NCBI GenBank assembly: GCA_036493735.1
Contig: DASXPH010000002.1
Coordinates: forward strand, 122,246-186,245
Reading direction: 5' to 3'
DNA from: AG2 sp036493735
Lineage (GTDB): Bacteria; Gemmatimonadota; Gemmatimonadetes; Gemmatimonadales; Gemmatimonadaceae
DNA: 64,000 bases
The notes under the pieces: generated by a model
What the model saw: only the letters and a program-made list of their open reading frames with translations
The model's database searches: none
Told to the model about the DNA's origin: nothing
Part shown: positions 25,239 to 34,526 of the stretch, one piece after another
Position numbering within the stretch: the stretch's first letter is position 1
Layout of the letters: the number at the start of each line of letters is the position of its first letter
Made by a program: the position numbers and the translations under genes

Positions 25239-27308
25239 ATGTCCAAAGTTGGGTCGGCGGTCATGTGGAGCATTGTCGCGCTCGCGGGCGCGGGTGCACT
25301 TGCCTGGCTCGCGCTCTCACGTGGCGAGACGGTCAACGCCGCGTGGCTGTTGACCGCGGCCGTCTGCAGCTATCTCGTCGCCTATCGGTTCTACAGCAAA
25401 CTGATCGCGGCGAAGGTATTCGCGCTCGATCCCAATCGCGCCACGCCTGCCGAGCGCTTGAACGACGGCCGCGACTACGTGCCGACGAATCGCTGGATCG
25501 TCTTCGGCCACCACTTCGCCGCGATCGCCGGTCCAGGCCCACTCGTCGGACCGACACTCGCCGCGCAGTTCGGGTTTCTTCCCGGCGCGATCTGGATCAT
25601 CGTCGGCGTCGTGCTTGGCGGCGCAGTTCAGGATTTCGTGATCCTTGCATCCTCCGTTCGCCGGAATGGAAAGACGCTCGGCCAGATGGCGAAGGAAGAG
25701 ATTGGGCCCGTCGCCGGATACACCGCGCTCGTCGCCGTCCTTGGCATCATGATCGTGTTGATCGCCGTGCTCGGTCTCGTCGTGGTCAACGCGCTGCGAT
25801 CGAGCCCGTGGGGCACGGTGACGATCGGGCTGACGATTCCGATCGCGATGCTCATGGGTATCTATCTCCGCTGGATTCGCCCCGGGCGCGTGCTCGAGGC
25901 GAGCGGCATCGGTCTGGTGCTGCTCGCGTTCGCGCTGCTTGCGGGTCGAGGCGTCGCCGAGAGCACGTCGCTCGCGCCGATGTTCACCTTGGGCGGGGTG
26001 ACGCTGGCGATTGCGGTGATGGTGTACGGCTTCGCCGCGTCGGTGCTGCCGGTGTGGCTGCTGTTGGCACCGCGTGATTATCTGTCGGCGTTCGTGAAAA
26101 TCGGCGTCGTGATCGCGCTCGCACTGGGCATCGCCTTCGTCCTGCCGCCGCTCAATATGCCGGCGCTCACGCAATTCACCGACGGCACTGGTCCGGTGTT
26201 CGCCGGAAAGGTATTCCCGTTCGCGTTCATCACGATCGCGTGCGGCGCGATCTCTGGCTTCCACGCGCTGATCTCGTCGGGCACCACTCCAAAGCTGCTC
26301 GAGCGCGAGACCGATGCGCGCATGGTCGGCTACGGTGGAATGCTCATCGAATCGCTCGTGGCGATCATGGCATTGATCGCGGCCTGCGTCCTCACCCCCG
26401 GCGTCTACTTCGCGATCAACGCGCCCGCGAGCGCCATCGGCACGACGGCCGCGAGCGCCGCTGCCGCGGTGCAGCATTGGGGATTCACGCTCGATCCGGC
26501 GGAGATGACGCGGCTGGCGCAGCAGGTCGGCGAGAAGTCGCTCCTGTCGCGCACCGGCGGCGCCCCGAGCCTTGCCGTGGGCATGGCGCATCTCTTTTCG
26601 CGCGCGTTAGGCGGCAGCAGCGCGATGGCGCTCTGGTACCACTTCGCCATCATGTTCGAGGCGCTGTTCATCCTCACGACGCTCGACGCCGGCACGCGGG
26701 TGGGCCGGTTCATGCTCCAGGATCTGGGCAGACACGTGTGGGAGCCGTTAGGCCGGGTCTCCTGGTATCCCGCCGTGCTGATCACGAGCGCCGTTTTCGT
26801 GGCGATGTGGGGCCACTTCCTGTATCAGGGCGTCATCGACCCGCTGGGTGGCATCAACTCCCTCTGGCCGCTCTTCGGGATATCGAATCAGCTCCTCGCG
26901 GCCGTCGCGCTGTGCGTCGGGACGACCGTCATCATCAAGATGGGCCGGGCTCGTTATGCACCGGTGACCCTTGTGCCGCTCGCCTGGCTCGTGATCGTCA
27001 CGATGAGCGCCGGATGGGCCAAGATCTTCTCCCCCGACCCGAAGCTCGGCTTCCTCTCCCACGCCGCGGTCCTGCACGCCGCCGCCGCGGCCGGGACGCT
27101 CCCCGCGGGTGTGAAGACCGTCAGCGACGCGCTCCGCATGGCGTTCAACGACTATCTCGACGCCGCCGTGGCCGGTTTCTTCATGCTCTCCGTCGTCGTG
27201 ATTCTCGCCGACAGCCTGCGCGAGTGGGCGGCGGTGCTGCGTGGCGCGAAGCCGGCGGCGTCCACCGAGGCGCCATTCCAGGCGCGCGTCGCCGTCGCAG
27301 GAGACTGA
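25239..27308 (+). CDS. cstA: Carbon starvation protein, peptide/pyruvate transporter
   Basis: A 689-residue inner-membrane protein with about 16 hydrophobic helices. CstA signatures are present: NDGRDYVPTNRWIVFGHHFA, GPLVGPTLAAQFGFLPG, AISGFHALISSGTTPK and FGISNQLLAAVAL. Family members take up peptides or pyruvate when carbon is scarce. The small YbdD partner gene follows after one base, the usual arrangement. TTGACC about 65 bases upstream of the ATG is a possible -35 box but the -10 is poor. Confidence 0.95.
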   Translation: MSKVGSAVMWSIVALAGAGALAWLALSRGETVNAAWLLTAAVCSYLVAYRFYSKLIAAKVFALDPNRATPAERLNDGRDYVPTNRWIVFGHHFAAIAGPGPLVGPTLAAQFGFLPGAIWIIVGVVLGGAVQDFVILASSVRRNGKTLGQMAKEEIGPVAGYTALVAVLGIMIVLIAVLGLVVVNALRSSPWGTVTIGLTIPIAMLMGIYLRWIRPGRVLEASGIGLVLLAFALLAGRGVAESTSLAPMFTLGGVTLAIAVMVYGFAASVLPVWLLLAPRDYLSAFVKIGVVIALALGIAFVLPPLNMPALTQFTDGTGPVFAGKVFPFAFITIACGAISGFHALISSGTTPKLLERETDARMVGYGGMLIESLVAIMALIAACVLTPGVYFAINAPASAIGTTAASAAAAVQHWGFTLDPAEMTRLAQQVGEKSLLSRTGGAPSLAVGMAHLFSRALGGSSAMALWYHFAIMFEALFILTTLDAGTRVGRFMLQDLGRHVWEPLGRVSWYPAVLITSAVFVAMWGHFLYQGVIDPLGGINSLWPLFGISNQLLAAVALCVGTTVIIKMGRARYAPVTLVPLAWLVIVTMSAGWAKIFSPDPKLGFLSHAAVLHAAAAAGTLPAGVKTVSDALRMAFNDYLDAAVAGFFMLSVVVILADSLREWAAVLRGAKPAASTEAPFQARVAVAGD

Positions 27309-27309
27309 C

Positions 27310-27501
27310 GTGCGAGCGACGCTTCACTGGCTCGGCCGCGCCGGCGCGATCGTCCGACGCGTGATCGGCGCGCCTGATTACGAGCGCTACCTGGCGCACA
27401 TGCGCGCACGACATCCGGAGTGCGCGCCATTGAGCCGGGAGCAGTTCATCACGGCCCAGCTCAGCGCGAAATACGAACGACCGGGCTCGCGTTGCTGCTA
27501 A
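27310..27501 (+). CDS. YbdD/YjiX-family small protein, CstA partner
   Basis: A 63-residue protein starting with GTG one base after the cstA stop. The conserved core is PDYERYLAHMRARHPECAPL followed by SREQFITAQLSAKY, as in YbdD and YjiX of enteric bacteria, which accompany cstA/btsT genes and are needed for transport activity in some systems. It ends GSRCC. An in-frame upstream start exists inside cstA but would add non-homologous residues. Confidence 0.9.
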   Translation: MRATLHWLGRAGAIVRRVIGAPDYERYLAHMRARHPECAPLSREQFITAQLSAKYERPGSRCC

Positions 27502-27509
27502 GCCTTCTT

Positions 27510-28694
27510 CTACACAGCCGCTGAACGAACGCGGATGCCCGTTATGCCTAACGCCGCGGCGAGTGCGAGCGCGGCTCCGAAATCGAACGCCGCCGTCGAG
27601 CCGAGTCGATCCCAGATGATCCCGAACACGATCGACGCCGGCAACGCGCCGAGCCCGATCGTGAGATTGTACCAGCCGAACGCTGTCCCGCGTCTTGCCG
27701 CCGGCACCATGTCGGCGACCAGAGCGCGCTCGGTACCCTCGGTGAGCCCGAAGAAGATGCCGTACACCCCGAAGAGCGCCCAGGCATGCCACGCCGCGCT
27801 CGCGCGTCCAAAGGCGAAGTAGACAAGCGCGTAAAGCACCCAGCCACTCACCAGCAGCGGTTTGCGCCCGATGCGATCCGAGAGCGCGCCGCCGGGAACG
27901 CTCGACGCACTCTTCACTACGTGGAGGCACGCCCACAGAATCGGCGCCAGCGCGACCGGCACGCCAAGCTGCTTGGCGCGGAGCAGGAGAAACGCGTCGG
28001 TCGAGTTTCCGAGCGTGAACAGCAGGATGACTCCGAGCACCGCCCAGAAACGTCCACCAAGTGACGCGTCGAGCGTCGCCGTGGGCATCGCGACGGAAGG
28101 TGATGGCTGCGTGCGCGCGACCTCCTTCACGCCGAACACGACCGTCGCGACCGCGAGCGCGCCGGGCAGCACCGCCCACCAGAAGACCGTGCGCAGCGGC
28201 ATGCGCAGCCATTGGATCAACGCGAACGCCACGACCGGCCCGATGACGCCGCCGAGGTGATCGCCGGTGCGATTGAAGCCGAAAGCACGGCCGCGAATCG
28301 ATGGATCGACCGAGTCCGCGATGAGTGCGTCGCGCGGCGAGTTTCGAATTCCCTTACCAACGCGATCCGACACGCGGATCACGAGCACCTGCGCCGCGGA
28401 CTGTGCAATCGCGACGAGTGGACGCATGATCGATGCAATCGTGTAACCGGCGACGACGAGCGGCTTGCGCCGTTGCACCCGGTCGGACCACCACCCGCTC
28501 GCGAGCTTGAGCAATGCCGCCGTCGATTCCGCCGCGCCTTCGATCGCGCCGAGGAAGCTTGCGCTCGCTCCCAACGTCACCGTGAGAAATGCCGGCAACA
28601 GCGGGTAGATCATCTCGCTCGAAACGTCCGTGAAAAAGCTCACGGCGGTGAGCGCATACACGTTTCGGCTCAGCCGGGGCGGCCGTGCGTTCAT
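27510..28694 (-). CDS. MFS transporter
   Basis: A 394-residue protein with 10-12 transmembrane helices. The N-terminal SFFTDVSSEMIYPLLPAFL and SDRVGKGIRNSPRDALIAD match the MFS group often annotated as related to fosmidomycin/drug or sugar exporters with a conserved GK(G/A)IR(T/N)(A/S)PRDAL loop. Substrate unknown. The ATG at 28694 is used because upstream in-frame codons read through a GGTGAAC-type repeat. It converges with ybdD with only 8 bases between stops. Confidence 0.88.
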   Translation of the reverse strand: MNARPPRLSRNVYALTAVSFFTDVSSEMIYPLLPAFLTVTLGASASFLGAIEGAAESTAALLKLASGWWSDRVQRRKPLVVAGYTIASIMRPLVAIAQSAAQVLVIRVSDRVGKGIRNSPRDALIADSVDPSIRGRAFGFNRTGDHLGGVIGPVVAFALIQWLRMPLRTVFWWAVLPGALAVATVVFGVKEVARTQPSPSVAMPTATLDASLGGRFWAVLGVILLFTLGNSTDAFLLLRAKQLGVPVALAPILWACLHVVKSASSVPGGALSDRIGRKPLLVSGWVLYALVYFAFGRASAAWHAWALFGVYGIFFGLTEGTERALVADMVPAARRGTAFGWYNLTIGLGALPASIVFGIIWDRLGSTAAFDFGAALALAAALGITGIRVRSAAV

Positions 28695-28836
28695 GCGGAC
28701 GGGTGAATGGTGAATGGTGAACGGCAGCAGCCGGTGATCTGCGGTGTTCGGTGAAGGGTGGTCGGTGTTCACCGCTCACCGTGCACCGATCACTGACCAC
28801 CACCAACCACCAACCACCGACCACAGCCGCCCCCAA
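28695..28836. repeat. GGTGAAC-family inverted repeat (divergent promoter region)
   Basis: Left arm units GGTGAATGGTGAATGGTGAAC (imperfect, from 28701) and GGTGATC/GGTGTTC/GGTGAAG give way to right-arm units TTCACCG, CTCACCG, ATCACTG and CCACCAA (28768-28830). The whole can form a long imperfect hairpin. It lies between the divergent MFS and M20 peptidase genes, so promoters must lie within or beside it. Same family at 48325-48420 and 56035-56131. Confidence 0.7.
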
Positions 28837-28878
28837 TGTACCACTTGCGGACCGCTCTCAGCGCGGTTCAAATGAAGC

Positions 28879-30102
28879 ATGCCCTCTCACGCCCCTTCGC
28901 GAGCGGCCCGTGCGCCCGTGGATAGCGTGGCCACACATCGTGCACTGGCCGGCGCGCGCGCGCGACTGGCCTCGCGCGACGATTCGATCGTGCACGCGCA
29001 GATCACGCTCGCCGAGATCGCCGCGCCGACGGGTGAGGAGCAGGAGCGTGCCGCCTTCGTCGCCTCGCGATTTCGCTCGCTCGGCCTCGACGATATCCAG
29101 ATCGACGACGCGGGCAACGTTGTCGGCCGCCGGCCGGGACGACGTGCAGTCGCGCCGGTCGTCGTCTGCGCCCACCTCGACACCGTGTTTCCGCGCGGCA
29201 CGTCGCTCAGCGTCCGTCGCGACGGCGACCGCCTCGTCGGACCGGGCATCAACGACAACAGCCGCGGCCTCGCCGTCATGCTGGCCATCGCCGAAGAGAT
29301 CGATGGCGTTAGGCTCTCGACGCGCCGTCCGATCGAATTCGTCGCCACCACAGGCGAGGAAGGGCTCGGCGATCTGCGCGGGGCAAAGCGGTACTTCGAC
29401 GACCGGGGGCGCGACGCCGCCGCGACGATTGCCATCGACGGCGCTGGCGACGAGCGCGTCGTGACGCGCGCGCTGGGCAGCCGGCGCTTTCGCGTGAGCT
29501 TCCTCGGTAGCGGTGGTCACAGCTGGGCCGCATTCGGCTCACCGAATGCCGTCCACGCCGCGGCCGGCGCGGCCGCGCGGCTGGCTGCCCTTCGCTTGCC
29601 ACTCGAGCCGCGAACGACGCTTTCCGTGGGACGGATCGGCGGTGGCATCTCGGTGAATTCGATCCCCGATCACGCCTGGCTCGAGATCGATCTTCGCTCG
29701 ACGTCACGCGAGATGCTGGACCGTTACGAGCGCGAGATTCATCTCGCGTCGCGCGCCGCATGCGAGGAGGAGAACAATCGCCGGGCCTTTGGCACGCGGG
29801 CGCTCTCGCTCACGATCGAGCCGATCGGCACGCGGCCCTGCGGTGAGACGCCGGTCGAGCATCCACTCGTCAGGCACGCCCTCGCCGCGACGCGGCTCGT
29901 CGGCCGCGAGCCCGATGTGGCGACGGCGTCCACCGACGCCAACGTGCCGATCGCGCGCGGGATCCCCGCGATCGCCATTGGCGCCGGTGGCCGGGGCGGC
30001 GATGCCCACACCCAGTGCGAGTGGTTCGACAACACCGATGGCGCACGCGGCGTCTCCCGCGTCCTGACGATCGTCTTCGGCGCCGCCGAGATGGCGGATT
30101 GA
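28879..30102 (+). CDS. M20-family metallopeptidase
   Basis: A 407-residue peptidase T/ArgE-type protein. Zinc and catalytic motifs: VVCAHLDTVFPRG (first His, Asp), GPGINDNSRGLAVMLA (bridging Asp), ATTGEEGLGDLRGAK (catalytic Glu pair) and DAHTQCEWFDNTDG (last His). A lid/dimerisation domain with GSGGHSWAAFGSPNAVHAA lies in the middle. It has no signal peptide, so it probably cleaves di- or tripeptides or acylated amino acids in the cytoplasm, fitting with the nearby peptide-uptake gene cstA. Confidence 0.9.
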   Translation: MPSHAPSRAARAPVDSVATHRALAGARARLASRDDSIVHAQITLAEIAAPTGEEQERAAFVASRFRSLGLDDIQIDDAGNVVGRRPGRRAVAPVVVCAHLDTVFPRGTSLSVRRDGDRLVGPGINDNSRGLAVMLAIAEEIDGVRLSTRRPIEFVATTGEEGLGDLRGAKRYFDDRGRDAAATIAIDGAGDERVVTRALGSRRFRVSFLGSGGHSWAAFGSPNAVHAAAGAAARLAALRLPLEPRTTLSVGRIGGGISVNSIPDHAWLEIDLRSTSREMLDRYEREIHLASRAACEEENNRRAFGTRALSLTIEPIGTRPCGETPVEHPLVRHALAATRLVGREPDVATASTDANVPIARGIPAIAIGAGGRGGDAHTQCEWFDNTDGARGVSRVLTIVFGAAEMAD

Positions 30103-30111
30103 TGACCCTCG

Positions 30112-30450
30112 TTAGGTCCCGGGCTTCGTGGCGAGACGATCGTACTCCGCCGCGCACCACTCCAGCGTGAGCTCCGCCAGCGCTTCCCGCACGATCGGCG
30201 TCAGCGCGATCGCTCCGTCCGGAGTCGCCGGCGTCGCGACGAATGTACGCACCGCCGCCAACGTCGCCTCACGAGTCGAACCGGCCCGGCGCATCGCACC
30301 GACGTAGGCGCACAATGCGACGCGCAACTCCTCCATACCGTCCCGCTGGCCCTGCTCCAGGTTCCGCATGGCCGTCCGCGCCTCGTCCCGCGCCGCGTCG
30401 ACGGGCGAGGATTCGAGTTTGTGAACATTCGTTTCAGTCGCGGGATTCAT
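30112..30450 (-). CDS. Hypothetical helical protein
   Basis: A 112-residue, mostly helical protein of unknown function, rich in Ala, Glu and Arg (AMRNLEQGQRDGMEELRVAL, TREATLAAVRTFVATP). No signal peptide or membrane segment. The ATG at 30450 has GGAG 7 bases upstream, far better than upstream in-frame codons. The stop codon TAA is part of a GTTAGGT motif. It may respond to the divergent gene at 30529, which shares its promoter gap. Confidence 0.6.
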   Translation of the reverse strand: MNPATETNVHKLESSPVDAARDEARTAMRNLEQGQRDGMEELRVALCAYVGAMRRAGSTREATLAAVRTFVATPATPDGAIALTPIVREALAELTLEWCAAEYDRLATKPGT

Positions 30451-30528
30451 CTTCGCGCTCCTACGCATCCTGCGCGCCAGCCCGTCAAACCCCGGCCGAG
30501 AGCGTCGGCGCAATGTCCGGATAAGCTT

Positions 30529-30741
30529 ATGGCCTTCGGTATCGTGTTTCTCGACAGCACCGGCGACGTCTGGACGGTCGACGCCAAGTCCTCACCCGAG
30601 CACGAACGCTCGCTACTATTTTCGCGCCCATCCTTTCTGGAGCCCGCGGAGCAACGCTCGCTCGACGGCATTCCCGAGTGCTGGCCGAACTGCTCCGGCG
30701 AGGAGCTGCGTGCCTTCCTCGGCGCCGCAACGGCTGGGTGA
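30529..30741 (+). CDS. Small hypothetical protein
   Basis: A 70-residue acidic protein starting MAFGIVFLDSTGDVWTVDA and containing two Cys (PECWPNCSGEEL). Strand-turn-strand at the start and a helix at the end. I recognise no family. Composition and codon use look coding, and it fits exactly between neighbours, but the ribosome binding site is weak, so it could be spurious. Confidence 0.5.
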   Translation: MAFGIVFLDSTGDVWTVDAKSSPEHERSLLFSRPSFLEPAEQRSLDGIPECWPNCSGEELRAFLGAATAG

Positions 30742-30759
30742 GCGACCACCCACTCGCCA

Positions 30760-31641
30760 TCATCGCCGCTGTCGCGCCACGCGCACTCGCGCCAATCCCT
30801 CCCGCACCGCCGCGATCTCCCCCTGCGCGTCGATTTCCGTGGCTAACGCCAGCCCACGCTCGTAACAGCGCTCAGCATCCTCGAGAAAGCTTTCGCTCTC
30901 ATGCAACGCACCGAGCAACCGTAAACACTCCACCTGGCGCCAACGATTGCGGCATGAGTTGAAGTGCCCGAACGCCGCGCTGGCGAGGTCGCGAGCGCGC
31001 TTCCCCTGTCCCCGTTGTGCTAGCGCCTCGGCGAGGTTCAGCGTGGCCAGCGCCACGAGATCGCCGTCTTCGACCTCCTTCGCGATCGCAAGCGCCTCTT
31101 CGAGCAGTTGACCGGCGAGCTCGGCGTTTTTTCGATCGAGCGCGACGCGGCCATAGTTGTTTAGCGCGATCGCCTCGCCGCGCCGGTAGCCCGCCTGCCG
31201 GAAAAACCCATACGACTCGGCGTAGCTCCGCTCCGCCGCACCGAGCTGTCCCTTCTGCGCCAGTATGGATCCGAGGTTCTGCAGCACGACACCGCGCAAT
31301 CGCGGATCCCTCACCGACACGAGTAAAGCCTCGAAAGCCGTGGTTGCCGCTGCGAAGTCTCCACGACACATCAGCACATTCCCCTCGGCCACGAGCGCCT
31401 CCTCGAGCAACGGTCGATTGGCGTTCTGCCGGGAGATGTCCTGCGCGCGGCGCGCATACTCGAGTGCCGCGTCCCATTCGGCACGCGCCCGGTGGACGTC
31501 CGCCAATTTGGTCAAAGCGACCGCTTGGACGTTGTGATCTTCGCTGTCGGCGGCGAGCCGATAACACGACTCTGCCCGTTCGAGCAACCCCATTCGCTCG
31601 GCGGCAGTTCCTTCGTCGATGAGTTCGTTGGTCACAGGCAC
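30760..31641 (-). CDS. Tetratricopeptide-repeat protein
   Basis: About 293 residues forming six or so TPR helix pairs (for example LADVHRARAEWDAALEYARR, NLGSILAQKGQLGAAERSYA, ALNNYGRVALDRKNAELAGQ, LNLAEALAQRGQGKRARDLA). It has no signal, membrane or enzymatic domain, so it probably is a cytoplasmic scaffold or part of a regulator. A GTG at 31641 with AGGT 8 bases upstream is chosen over a TTG at 31665. It is divergent from the lipoprotein gene at 31724. Confidence 0.8.
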   Translation of the reverse strand: MPVTNELIDEGTAAERMGLLERAESCYRLAADSEDHNVQAVALTKLADVHRARAEWDAALEYARRAQDISRQNANRPLLEEALVAEGNVLMCRGDFAAATTAFEALLVSVRDPRLRGVVLQNLGSILAQKGQLGAAERSYAESYGFFRQAGYRRGEAIALNNYGRVALDRKNAELAGQLLEEALAIAKEVEDGDLVALATLNLAEALAQRGQGKRARDLASAAFGHFNSCRNRWRQVECLRLLGALHESESFLEDAERCYERGLALATEIDAQGEIAAVREGLARVRVARQRR

Positions 31642-31723
31642 AGCGGTTGCACCTAGGGGGCCCAACCTGCGCTCCAGCCCTGCAGGTGTGTGTGCATCCC
31701 CCCAAGAAGGACTCCATCACGTG

Positions 31724-32257
31724 ATGTTCGAACGTTGGAAAGATCGTTCAGGAATTTTCTTTTCGGCAGTCGCGATTCTGCTCCTCGGGGCCTCATGCGG
31801 CGAGCCGCGTGCCACCGCTCCGGGAACATCAGCTTCGCGAAGCCAGAGCGCGTCGCCGACGCTCATCGAGTGTCCGACGAATCAAACGTCATCGACGTCG
31901 GGTCTGGTCGGACTTCTTGGCGGAATCGTGCAGCTCGGCGCGACGGGTATCACGATTCCGAACGGTGCACTCACGGCGCCGACGTTGATTCAGGTGACAG
32001 TGCCAGCGTCGCGGTTCATGGAGATCGACGTGTCGGCGGTTGGCTTCACGTCGTTCCTCTTCCAGCAGCCAGTCACCATCACGATCGACTACTCGCGCTG
32101 CAATCGCAACGACCTGGATCCGCAGACATTGCAGGTCTGGCACATCGATCCACTCACCCATCAGATGCTCGAGAACATGGGTGGCGTGGTGGACACGGTG
32201 TCACAGCAGATCACGTTTACCACCGGTCATCTCTCCGGTTACGCGGTCGCGAACTAA
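31724..32257 (+). CDS. Putative lipoprotein with ZU5-like domain
   Basis: A 177-residue protein with a lipobox (LLLGASC, Cys near 25). After a Ser/Thr/Ala-rich linker comes a beta-sandwich region, GGIVQLGATGITIPNGALT then LIQVTVP...QPVTITIDYSRC, that resembles ZU5-type domains (a GG-x-h motif followed by IPxGAL). Such domains occur in surface and autoproteolytic proteins. Only two cysteines remain in the mature part besides the lipidated one. It is coupled to the next gene by a TAATG overlap. Confidence 0.65.
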   Translation: MFERWKDRSGIFFSAVAILLLGASCGEPRATAPGTSASRSQSASPTLIECPTNQTSSTSGLVGLLGGIVQLGATGITIPNGALTAPTLIQVTVPASRFMEIDVSAVGFTSFLFQQPVTITIDYSRCNRNDLDPQTLQVWHIDPLTHQMLENMGGVVDTVSQQITFTTGHLSGYAVAN

Positions 32258-32826
32258 TGCGCCATCGGATGCGACATCGTCTTCTCGCGGTTCTCGGCGT
32301 CGTCGCGCTTGCGTCCGCGCCGAGTTGGATTCAGGCGCAGGTGCGCGTCGGCCGCGATTCGTCCACGCGGCTCAATCGCTTCGGCCGCGACATGGTCTAC
32401 GGCACCGGGATGGGCCTGGTGTACGGTGAGATCGATCAGCTGCGCAACGATCCGCCGCAGTGGGGCTCGGGTTGGGACGGCTATCGCCATCGCGCGATGT
32501 CCGACGTCGGTGAGTTCGCGATTCAGGAAGGCACGACCGAGGCGCTCGCCGCCGTCTGGCATCGCCCGCTCGACTACGAACGCTGTCAGTGTCACGACTA
32601 CAACGATCGATTCCGATGGGCGCTGTGGAACAGCATCACCGATCCCATGCCTCACGACCGTCACCCGATCGCGTGGCCGCGCATCGCTGGTGCCTACGCT
32701 GGCAGCTTTGCGCAGGCGTCCTGGCGCCCCGCCGCGAGCAACCGTGCGCGAGTCGCCCTCGGCAACGGAACGCTCTCCCTCGCGATCGGCGCCGGGATCA
32801 ATCTCTTCCACGAATTCGTTCGTTAG
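32257..32826 (+). CDS. Exported hypothetical protein
   Basis: A 189-residue protein with a signal peptide ending near SWIQAQ. The mature part is rich in Trp, Tyr, Arg and His (GSGWDGYRHRAMSDVGEFA, RPLDYERCQCHDYNDRFRW) and ends with a hydrophobic stretch SLAIGAGINLFHEF. No family recognised. The gene starts in the stop of the ZU5-like lipoprotein and ends with TAG inside a GTTAGGC motif. The two probably act at the same envelope site. Confidence 0.6.
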   Translation: MRHRMRHRLLAVLGVVALASAPSWIQAQVRVGRDSSTRLNRFGRDMVYGTGMGLVYGEIDQLRNDPPQWGSGWDGYRHRAMSDVGEFAIQEGTTEALAAVWHRPLDYERCQCHDYNDRFRWALWNSITDPMPHDRHPIAWPRIAGAYAGSFAQASWRPAASNRARVALGNGTLSLAIGAGINLFHEFVR

Positions 32827-32834
32827 GCAACGCC

Positions 32835-34526
32835 TTAGCTGCTCGGCTCCAGCTTCTCGAAGCGCCGGCCAAGCCCCCTCACCGCCCACCACGTCTCCGC
32901 CAGCAACGTCGCCGCGGCGGCGAGCACCGCGACGATCCAGGCGTTGGGCAGGCGGACGAGGAGCCACCACACCATCGCGAACACCGCCGCCGCCGGGAGA
33001 AGGGCGATGACGAAGGTGAGGAGCAGGATTCCCGTGACGAGAATGCCCTGCCCCATCGCCTCGACGCCGCCCCCGACGATCGGCGTCACGCGGATCCATC
33101 CCGGGAAGAGCAGCGCCGCCGCGTTCTGAATCGTCACCGTCGTGGCGTTCACGGCGATCAGCATGATCGGTGACAGGACCAGAATCGCCGCGCGAATGCC
33201 TAACGGCAGCGGCACCGTGGCGTCCCCGACCGTCGCGACGAAGGCGACGATCACGAGCACGAGTTGGAGCAACGCGATCGGGAGTGCGGACGACATGACT
33301 TCCGCGCCGACGAGCTGTGCGCCCGTGAGCGGTAGCGTCTTGAGCGTCGTGACGTGATCCGCGTCCTGCCGAAAGTCGTTCTGGAGCACACGGGAGCCGA
33401 GCACGATCAGCAGCAACACCATCACGAGCGACGCGAGCGCGACGAAGCGGCCGTCGATGCCGCGCGACTCGATGGTCGGAAGGGGAAGCACGATGGCCAT
33501 GATCGCGAGGCCGATCACCGAGCCAATGCGTCCCGTGCGCATCAGCAGCAGGGTGTTCTTCCACACGATCGCCCCCGCGGGAATGCCGACCGGCGCGAGC
33601 GGGAGCGTCCGCTTTCCCTTCGTCTGCGCCGGTGCGGAGCGCCCTGTTCGACGGCGCCGTGCCTCGATCCGGCGCGCTCGTTCGATCGACGCCTGCACCG
33701 CCGCCTCCTCGAACGCCACATCACTCTGAATCACCCAGACGAACTGGATCACGAGCATGACGAGTGATGCCCCAGCGACGCGCAGCCACTGGGCCGACGT
33801 TTGCGCGAACGACGGCGCAACGATGATCCGCGGCAGGAAGAGCAGCGCGCGCGCCGCCGGCAGCGTCGAGGCGGTCTCCACCGCGCGCGCGATCTCGCCC
33901 CCGCCCTGCGCGGCCCGAATCAACGGAATCGCGTCCCGGAGGATCAGCGCCACGGCAACGAGGCTCGCGCCGCCGATGAGAATCGTTGGAAGCTGACGCC
34001 TGATCCCGGCCCGCCCGTGCTCGACGAGCGACGTGCGCACGAGCGCAGCGCCCAGGCGATGGAGGCTCAGGTTGCTGAAAAGCATCCACGTGCCTAGGAA
34101 GCGCAGCGGCGCGGCCAGAACCGAGCCGGAACGACGCAGTACGAACACCCAGATCAGGGCGTTGAAAAGGATGATGAGCTGCGACCGAAAGAGCTTGTAG
34201 ACGATGAGACCGCGCCGCGACACGGGCGCTGGAAACAGGAACTGCACCTCCGCGGCGCTGAAGGCGAGCGCCATCCGCTCGCCGGCGAACACCCACCCGC
34301 CCAGCATGAGAAGGAGGATGCCTAACGCGGCAACCGTCTCGGCGTTGTTCCAGAGCGATACGGGCGCGCGCCCCGGTTGCGCGCCCGGGCGCAGCAGGAC
34401 CAGCCAGAAGTACGCCGCGCCGAGAATGAGGGCCAGCGCATAACGAGGCTGGCGCAGACGCCGCCCCTGGAACGCGAGGCGATTCCGGATGCTCGTGCGC
34501 GTGAGGTAGACAAAGGCGTCGATCAC
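32835..34526 (-). CDS. ABC exporter permease, putative ABC exporter domain
   Basis: A 563-residue membrane protein with about 12 helices. The motif FLFPAPVSRRGLIVYKLFRSQ near residues 95-115 (PA-x-(V/I)SR-xx-L) is typical of permeases that pair with a separate ATPase in ABC-2-like exporters. The protein carries a basic cytoplasmic stretch (ARRRRTGRSAPAQTKGKRT) in the middle. Its start overlaps the end of the ATPase gene by 4 bases, so the two form one exporter. Substrate unknown. Confidence 0.82.
   Translation of the reverse strand: MIDAFVYLTRTSIRNRLAFQGRRLRQPRYALALILGAAYFWLVLLRPGAQPGRAPVSLWNNAETVAALGILLLMLGGWVFAGERMALAFSAAEVQFLFPAPVSRRGLIVYKLFRSQLIILFNALIWVFVLRRSGSVLAAPLRFLGTWMLFSNLSLHRLGAALVRTSLVEHGRAGIRRQLPTILIGGASLVAVALILRDAIPLIRAAQGGGEIARAVETASTLPAARALLFLPRIIVAPSFAQTSAQWLRVAGASLVMLVIQFVWVIQSDVAFEEAAVQASIERARRIEARRRRTGRSAPAQTKGKRTLPLAPVGIPAGAIVWKNTLLLMRTGRIGSVIGLAIMAIVLPLPTIESRGIDGRFVALASLVMVLLLIVLGSRVLQNDFRQDADHVTTLKTLPLTGAQLVGAEVMSSALPIALLQLVLVIVAFVATVGDATVPLPLGIRAAILVLSPIMLIAVNATTVTIQNAAALLFPGWIRVTPIVGGGVEAMGQGILVTGILLLTFVIALLPAAAVFAMVWWLLVRLPNAWIVAVLAAAATLLAETWWAVRGLGRRFEKLEPSS

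Noticed and set aside
25317..26591. 424-codon minus-strand frame antisense to cstA
   Set aside because: Composition (Arg, His, Asp, Glu) is the shadow of a membrane protein gene; no known domain.
31690..32826. 378-codon plus-strand frame
   Set aside because: Its first part is out of frame with the ZU5-like lipoprotein gene; only the portion from 32257 has a signal peptide and gene-like codons.
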